Assembly: GCA_010909165.1 (NCBI GenBank) | Contig: VJWM01000223.1 | Coordinates: forward strand, 62,001-126,000 | Length of the DNA stretch: 64,000 bases | DNA from: Anthoceros angustus | Taxonomy: Eukaryota > Streptophyta > Anthocerotopsida > Anthocerotales > Anthocerotaceae | Direction of reading: 5' to 3' | Shown: positions 57,979 to 64,000 of the stretch, piece after piece | Layout: the number at the start of each line of letters is the position of its first letter | Numbering within the stretch: position 1 is the stretch's first letter | The notes under the pieces: model-generated | The model's database searches: none | Told to the model about the DNA's origin: nothing | What the model saw: the letters and a program-made list of their open reading frames with translations, nothing else | Made by a program: the position numbers and the translations under genes

Positions 57979-58922
57979 TCATGTGGTTGCCTGCTGGTAC
58001 AACTCCTCATACACCGCATCATCCACCTCGTCGTCAGGGTAACTTTCTTGCTCTTCGTCTTGGCCATCAGTGTCGTCCTGCACGCGGGGGCTGAGGCTGG
58101 GGCCGGCCAAACCTGGAAACAAATCAGCCGCCTCCGCACCTGGAGATGAATCCGAGGCCCGCGATGAGTGACTGCAAACGGATGCCTAATAGACGGCCCA
58201 GGAAGAGCTTGTGGATGCCAGGAAGCACCAACCTTGGGAATCCGGATCTGCGGCTGCCTGGTCTCTCTCCATTTCCGGTGCTGCTTTGTCTCCCCTTTCC
58301 ACCTTCTCTCGCAGCTCCCGAATGCACAGCTGATGTCATCTTGCATGAGCGGCACTCCGATGCAACTCACGCTTCACTTGGAGGCAAAACTGTGATACAT
58401 ACCCGGACTCGTCTTGTGGCTCCAAGCTTCTCCACTTTGTCCACGAATTGGTCGAAGGAGAAGTACGGCAGCAAGCGGGAATGCCAACACATGTAAGCCT
58501 CTAAGAGCTTTTCCAAATCGTCCACCTGCAGATGCAGATCCAGGTCAGATTCTTGGTGTAGAAGAAGCCTACCGACCAGCGGGATTGCAGGTGGAGAGGA
58601 GGAAGCTACTTGCCTCGTGTCCGCGACCTCGAACGTGAACCAGGCGCGGGAAGTGCTGGAGCACGTATCCCAGTCCATCTTCGGAGAGCAGCAGATCGGG
58701 CGTCAAGTTAGGTCGCTTCCGCGGCACCGCTGCCGCTGCCGCTGGTGCGGGGGCAGTGGAGGAAGCGAATTTACCCTTGCCGGGCTGAAAAGAAGCGGCA
58801 GGGCGGTCGGTGGATCCTGATGCGGGGGCGGAGGAAGATGGACAATCCTTGGACCAATGCCCGGGCTTTCCACACTTGAAGCACCCTGTTGGCTGTGCCG
58901 CTTGGTGCTTTTGCCTCTGCAT
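57979..58922 (-). CDS. TIPIN: TIPIN/Csm3/Swi3-like protein with CCHC zinc knuckle
   Basis: Fork-protection complex subunit, partner of TIMELESS/Tof1, stabilising stalled replication forks. Exons 58922-58614, 58525-58403, 58329-58233 and 58112-57979 join in phase to 220 residues. The knuckle CFKCGKPGHWSKDC lies at residues 14-27, as in the plant homologues. The Swi3 domain follows: KRPNLTPDLLLSEDGLGYVL, HFPRLVHVRGRGHE, LEKLLEAYMCWHSRLLPYFS, FDQFVDKVEKLGATRRVR and LCIRELREKVE. The C-terminus is acidic (DDTDGQDEEQESYPDDEVDD). Intron 1 uses a GC donor (CGAG/GCAAGT). The ATG at 58922 gives the same short leader before the knuckle as in Arabidopsis. The reading frame is open a further 22 codons upstream without another ATG. 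Confidence 0.93.
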
Positions 58923-59639
58923 CGTGCCTGCTTCAGCCTTCAGTTTCTGCCGAAGAGCATCAACTTTCTTCTCGTCTCCATCCGCCCTAAAGCCAGGTAC
59001 GTGGCGCCAAAATTCGAAATCTCCTGCCTGTCATCTGACCGTTACGAGGGCGGGAGTTGGCCGGGCATCGTACAGTTGCCAGCTTTACACTTGGTGCCAC
59101 TGGCGTGTAACTTGGTCGGATCACCAGCATTCGTGAAGGCGTCACGCCTCTCCGCCCTGTCCCGCTGCTTCCCGGCTCCCTCCTGCGCGGCGGCCGCCGC
59201 TTCCCAGCAACTCTTGAGAACATTCTTGCAAGCAGGATTGCATCGACACCAGCAACGCTCTTATTATCTTCAGCTCTGTCTACTGTTGGCCACCATCGCC
59301 GCAGCTTTTGATGCCTCACGCCCCGGTCACGTCGTCACAGTGCCACTGTCTTCCAACAGTGTCTTCCCTGTTGCTGATTTTGTCGCGTCGTTCTTCCGGC
59401 ATATTCAGGCTTCACAGGAGGGCTCATTATAGAACCTTGATGTTAATTAAGGTCCTTTGTTGTGGCCAGACACGGGCTTAATCCCTGAATTTGGATGGTG
59501 TATTTAATGGTATTTAGGGCTCGCCCTGGTAGTTATTGGCAGGCAGAATAAATAGGCTCCCGTTCTCTCGACCGTTGGAGGTTCTCTTGGAGTTTGGGGG
59601 ATGTATTGCTGGCTGAAGACGAGGCTTGGATATGCAGAT
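58923..59639. other. GC-rich spacer upstream of TIPIN
   Basis: Open frames on both strands look like shadows. The TIPIN promoter should lie here; no TATA box is seen. A poly-Gly/Arg-type GC-rich stretch at 59130-59200 is the only notable feature. Confidence 0.4.
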
Positions 59640-60500
59640 GGATCCGAAGTCTACATCCTTTCGCAGGTTGCTTATGACTTGTAGCAATTGTTTAACCAGA
59701 GGGCCTCCAACCTCGCGCTGTGCCAGAGACCTTGATCCCCTCCAGGTCGGAGGTCCTCTGGCTCAACAACTTCTACATGCCACAAATTTGTTCTAGCCAA
59801 ATTTGGTGACGCGGCGCTGGCTGATCTGGACGTGCAGATGGGTTCGGAGCTTATCCAGCAGCAGTTTGCTTGTGGCCTGTAGCAATTGTTTAACCACAGG
59901 ACCTCTAACCTTGAGGTCTGCTGTCCCTGAGACCTAAAGCCTCCGGGTTGGAAGTCCTCTGGCCAAACAACTGCTGCACGACGGCTTGGGTGATCCGTGC
60001 AGATCAGATTTCAATTCTGACTTGTAGCAATTGTTCAACCAGAGGACCTCTAACCTGGAGCTTTGCCAGAGATCTGCGAGTTGGAGGTCCTCTGGCTAAA
60101 CAACTTCTACACGCCAGCTTGGGTGGTGCGCAGCTGGCTGATCTGGAGATGAAGATGGATCTGGAGCCTACTGGCATTCGGAGGTTTGCTGATGATTTGT
60201 CGCAATTGTTTAATTAGAAACCTCCAATCTCGAGCGCTGGTTCGAGGTCCTACCTGCTGTCTACCTGGCAGCTTGAGTGAGGTCTGCTCAGTTCTGTTTC
60301 ATTTGTAGCAACTGTCCAACCCGAATTCTCGAGAACTCGAGCTGACTCTAGCTCTCTTAGATGCCTTTGATCTTGTGGTTTGAGTACCTCGTGCCAAGTA
60401 AAGCTCTTCGACCGTAAAGCCAAGGTCCATGCCACACGCCACCCGGATTTGTTTATGCCTTGTAGCAAATGTATGACCAGAGCACATCCAATCCGCTTTG
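59640..60500. repeat. Tandem array of hairpin-forming units
   Basis: Units start with TGTAGCAATTGTTTAACCAG near 59680, 59877, 60023 and, decayed, at 60197, 60305 and 60460. In the first three the arm TTGTTTAACCAGAGGACCTC is followed after 30-50 bases by its near complement GAGGTCCTCTGGCTAAACAA. The best hairpin is 60029-60107. Between hairpins a second segment repeats (GATCTGGA..GCAGATGG). The array lies between two replication genes, TIPIN and ORC4. Confidence 0.75.
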
Positions 60501-61375
60501 TCAGGAACGAAGAACTACTCCTCAGCCTATACGAAGTATATACGTCCGCTGATGATGCGTTAATATCAACTTGCTCATGAGGAGTCTGATTCAGAGTGGT
60601 AAGTGATTTCCAGGATCCGTTAAACCGGAGCCGAACCCTGCCTTAAGTTGTAGGTCCTCAGACAAAACATGCCTACACACCAGCTTCGTGATGCTCAGCT
60701 AACAGATATTAACTTGGAAGTGGATCTCCCAGCCCCCCCCTCCAGAATTCAACAAGGATAGGTCGGGACAAGCTTTGCCTGCACAGGCAGCTCAGCAGAT
60801 ACCTTCCCATTGGATACTGAAAGACTTTTCCCTTGAAAAGAAACCAGCGAGTAAAACTAGTCGTGATTCTGGCTGCCGTGTTCACAATGCATAGAGAAGT
60901 TGGGGACATTCGAGATTGTCATAGTGCCAGGGTAGGAGGAAAAGTGGCATGTAATTACCGTCATGCCTCCCTCATCTTGTTCTGCCAAGTTCTGAACAAA
61001 AGGTGTTGAGATGGGGTTGCGCATACAACCCCTCACGGATGCACTAGAGGGCCGTGTGTTGATTGCGGCATTCCAGGATCCTACGAGACGAGGTGAATTG
61101 CTGGTGCACATGTGTTGGGCAAGTGGGAAGAGTTCCCTCTCCAAGACCGAGCCTCGAAACTTTTAGATGCTCTGTTTACTTGAAAGTCTCGTGAGAGCTC
61201 CACTTCAGAAGTATAGTCTGTTCACGCAAAACCAGATTAGCGAACCCTATTCCTCTGTGAAAAGTTTTCAAGCAAACTGACGAAGCTGCAGGCTTCCAGT
61301 ACGAGATAATAGGACAACGTCTAGGGGTCAGAGATAAAATAACTTCAGACAAAACAGAAATTCAATGAAAGGAGG
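60501..61375. other. Spacer downstream of ORC4
   Basis: One more decayed hairpin arm (AGGTCCTCAGACAAAACATG) at 60652. Otherwise nothing is recognised; it should include the ORC4 3' UTR. Confidence 0.4.
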
Positions 61376-64000
61376 TCAGTGGAGAACTACCGGGCAAGAT
61401 GTGCTTGCTCTTAAGCACTCATCAAGCTCCTGTGTACAAATGATGAGCTTCACAGCTCTGAACTCTTTGGCAGCGCTTCCTCTGGAGTCACTGAAAGCAA
61501 TAAGCTCTCGCTCCAGTAGATGCTCAAATGCCTACACACAAAGTTAATCATGAGAAGGTGATTTCGCCAGCATCGCACATCTGCAGGTAACAATCAGTAC
61601 ATACTCTTAGAGCAAGCTGTCGTGAATAGACATCACAGGTATTGTGCACCGCACGAAGCTGCTCGTACTCTGCATAGAAGAGATCATCAAGGGAACCCAC
61701 GTGCATAGGTCAGTTGCAGATTCCTCAGTAAACGACGGGGCCAGACACCATCGTGATTTTCCTCATTTGACCAAGCAACTGTCTGCTACAAATTTTGCGT
61801 ACCACTGAAGACTGCCTCAAAATTGTAGGTTTCACGCTCTTTTCTTTCCAGCCTCTTCATAGAAACAAGGAGGTAGAGCTCCAGCACTGACAATCCTGCT
61901 CAGACGACGGCCATTTTGAAAGGCTGTGAAACGCAAACAGACAGGCACAAGTGGAACTCTGGCAATCACATCATGAAAGTTTACCCTCTAAACACCTCAT
62001 TTTGGGTTTGCATCTGAGAGCCGAGCTTGCTGCTACAACATCTTTGGTTGATATAAGGCCCACAGTCCGGTCCATGTTGGAAACAATCCGAAATCTGTTA
62101 AACGCCACATCTTCACTCAAATCGCATCCGTGCAGCTACAGACTAACCAGACAAAAATGAAAGAAGAGTTTCAGCGAATAATTATCCAAACCCGAAACAG
62201 CAGACAAAAACATCACTTACGCAAGATCAAAAATTTGCTGATAGCTCAGATCCATCTCAAAGAAGCGACTTAAAGCAAGCTTCACACCTTTGTCTTCAAG
62301 TACTCTCTAAGAAAGTCAAAGAGGTTTCTAGGGCATGCCTACAACAAATAGCTGGCTTTCAAACGCGAGAGCTTTATCCTGCTCCGTTCAAGTAAACAGC
62401 TCATAACTTGAGGATACTGCAGAATTGAGGTTGAAGACGGCACTGAACTCCGTATGAGGAAAATCCACCCCAACTGGTAGGAGTAAGGACTTACGCAGGT
62501 GCCTGATAGATCACAGGGTGAGAGACATGAGTCAGTTGATGGCCTTGACTGTAGGGATGCAAACGGACCTCAAGCAGCATGACTGAAGACTTCCCCACAT
62601 CGGGGTAGCAAATCACATTTATAAAGTCTTAAATCCCCACCCTAAGGAGGCTTCGAACGTCGGGGGAAACAGAAGCAACTTGCGATGGGAAAACCTAGAT
62701 CGCACTCGTTTCTCCAAGAGCAGATCTGCATCCTGCAAAGAGGCTCCTACACAGTCAATGGTCATGCAGTTCAAAGTCAACGGGCATGCAGTTCAATCAG
62801 TTATCAAGAACAGAAACATGGAGGGCTGGAACACAACGCACCAAGCGGGAGCTTAGACCAACAATTGCAGCTTGACATTCTGGGGACTGCATAGCATCAA
62901 GCAGATTGTAGAGCAGGAATTGCTGAGACCTCTGTGACCAAACGCACATTGGACACAGAGATGATCAGATGGCACATTCGCAATGTGAAATGGTCCAGCT
63001 ACCAAAATCTGTCGAAGTAACAGTAACATGTCAGCAGCATGAGTGTAATGCAAGCACGCCTGACAACTTGCTAAGCTGTTTGATATGTCCGCAGTTCATG
63101 CTCCATGCCAATTTGCAGTCACCCGTCACAATTACCTGCGCAAAGAGGTCAAACTCATCGAGAACGAAGACAACCGCTTTCTGTTCAAGAGCAGAGTCCC
63201 TGCAAAAGCAGGGTTGGCGATGGGAGACCGTAACTATGTTTAGAACAGGCAACACCGGAAGACAAGGTTCTTGGTTCAAGTGCCTCAAAGGAAAAGGAGG
63301 TCTCTGTACCTGAGACTGGCTGATAGGAAGATACGGTTTTCATCAACCGAGGCCTGCACAGACAGACAGTGAGGGCCAGGTATAGCTTAGTCTCCAAGCC
63401 AAGATGTGCAAACAGTGGATACAGACATCCGACAACGAGGGCGTGCATAAACTCGAGTAGACCATCGCCAGCACAACACTGGTACACTTGCAGACACGCT
63501 GCTAACACATAAACACAGGTGAGAATTCGACGATGTGCATACCGAGTTCGAGAAGGACAAGTGGTGTTCCGTGCAAAGCTGCTTGGCTATCTCCTGCATA
63601 GACCACAACTTCAAATGAGGGGTCACAAATGTGGAATGCCGGGTATCTGCCAAAAGCACATGCGTAGGACTTGAAGGAAGACCTTGAATGCGCAACGGTC
63701 ATCGTGATGTAGAAGGCCATTGAGACGGACCTGCAACAGCAACCAGCAAATACGCCGATGAGTGCCGAGGCGATATCCTGGGCGCCAGCCGGAGCAAAAA
63801 AATTCAGCTGCCGCGTGGGGCGAAAGTGAAGAGCAGAGCTTACAACTGAGAAGCGGTCGCTATGTTCCCTCCGGAGATCTCGCAAGACATGCTCCAGCAC
63901 GAAGGATTTGCCACACCCTCGCGGGCCTAGAAGCAGTGCGGAGTTGTTATGACGGTTAAGAACTGTGTCAGTGAGGAGGTCGGTAAGCTGCCTACTGGCG
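61376..64000 (-). CDS. ORC4: Origin recognition complex subunit 4, 5' end outside the window
   Basis: AAA+ subunit of the origin-binding ORC, needed for MCM loading. Reading leftward, exons show Walker A LLLGPRGCGKS (exon down to 63844), VRLNGLLHHDDRCAFK, EIAKQLCTEHHLSFS, Walker B AVVFVLDEFDLFAQ (about 63195-63136), LLYNLLDAMQSPECQAAIVG with SSRL, EKRVRSRFSHRKLLLFPP, VLELYLLVSMKRLERKE, EYEQLRAVHNTCDVYSRQL and a final exon 61531-61376 (AFEHLLERELIAFSDSRG to STSCPVVLH). The order and blocks match plant ORC4 closely. The arginine-rich RSRFSHRK segment expected of ORC4 is present. Exact borders of some middle exons (62200-62500, 63300-63500) are uncertain. The start codon lies beyond 64000. Confidence 0.94.

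Noticed and set aside
1-64000. CRISPR arrays, tRNA and rRNA genes
   Set aside because: Looked for; the tandem repeats lack unique spacers of constant size, and no tRNA clover-leaf or rRNA core was recognised by eye.

Overview
The window is nuclear DNA from a land plant, most likely a seed-free one. Genes are split by short introns (roughly 70-350 bp, GT-AG, one GC-AG) and separated by AT-rich, repeat-filled spacers. The plant-specific families PUX11, PSRP6, a PPR-DYW editing factor, CSU1, SAG20/WI12 and AGO1 fix the kingdom. The PPR protein carries a KPA-type PG box and ends in D-R-L instead of D-Y-W; this resembles the DYW variants of hornworts, lycophytes and ferns, but I cannot name the species.

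Layout. 1-1535: eroded LINE-type reverse transcriptase (minus). 1951-4296: PUX11-like UBX protein (minus), head-to-head with VPS55 (4944-5626). 5992-6333: plastid ribosomal protein PSRP6 (minus), head-to-head with a large PPR-DYW gene (6830-10425). 10426-15631: a scrambled tract of partial PPR copies and copies of the next gene. 15632-16346: first exon of an unknown Cys-rich putative zinc-binding protein. 16527-18918: diverged M18 aspartyl aminopeptidase lacking the catalytic base. 19151-20594: membrane-anchored cyclophilin (CYP21-3/4 type), followed by a second scrambled tract with a partial cyclophilin copy (22116-22734). 23789-25738: UBC7-type E2 (minus), head-to-head with CSU1/NOSIP-type E3 (26327-27329). 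27757-30605: intact plastid-type aspartyl aminopeptidase. 31286-33976: MYC_N/ACT-like regulator with no visible bHLH. 38650-41197: WD40 protein (minus). 45622-50938: AGO1-type Argonaute with a complete DEDH tetrad. 51.4-53.3 kb: a 61-bp minisatellite and a 1.2-kb foldback element. 56908-57359: SAG20/WI12 (minus). 57979-58922: TIPIN/Csm3-like CCHC protein (minus). 59.6-60.5 kb: array of hairpin units. 61376-64000: ORC4 (minus, its 5' end lies beyond the window).

The strongest unexplained signal is the pair of mosaic tracts at 10.4-15.6 and 20.6-23.8 kb. Pieces of neighbouring, unrelated genes are joined at junctions that mostly share 9-12 identical bases. Either this locus went through serial template switching, or the assembly is wrong here. 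One-base homopolymer differences between the copies create frameshifts and favour at least some sequencing error. Other leads are the paired active and apparently dead M18 aminopeptidases, the DRL-ending editing factor, the bHLH-less MYC_N protein, the E2/E3 divergent pair, and the foldback element 1.1 kb downstream of AGO1.
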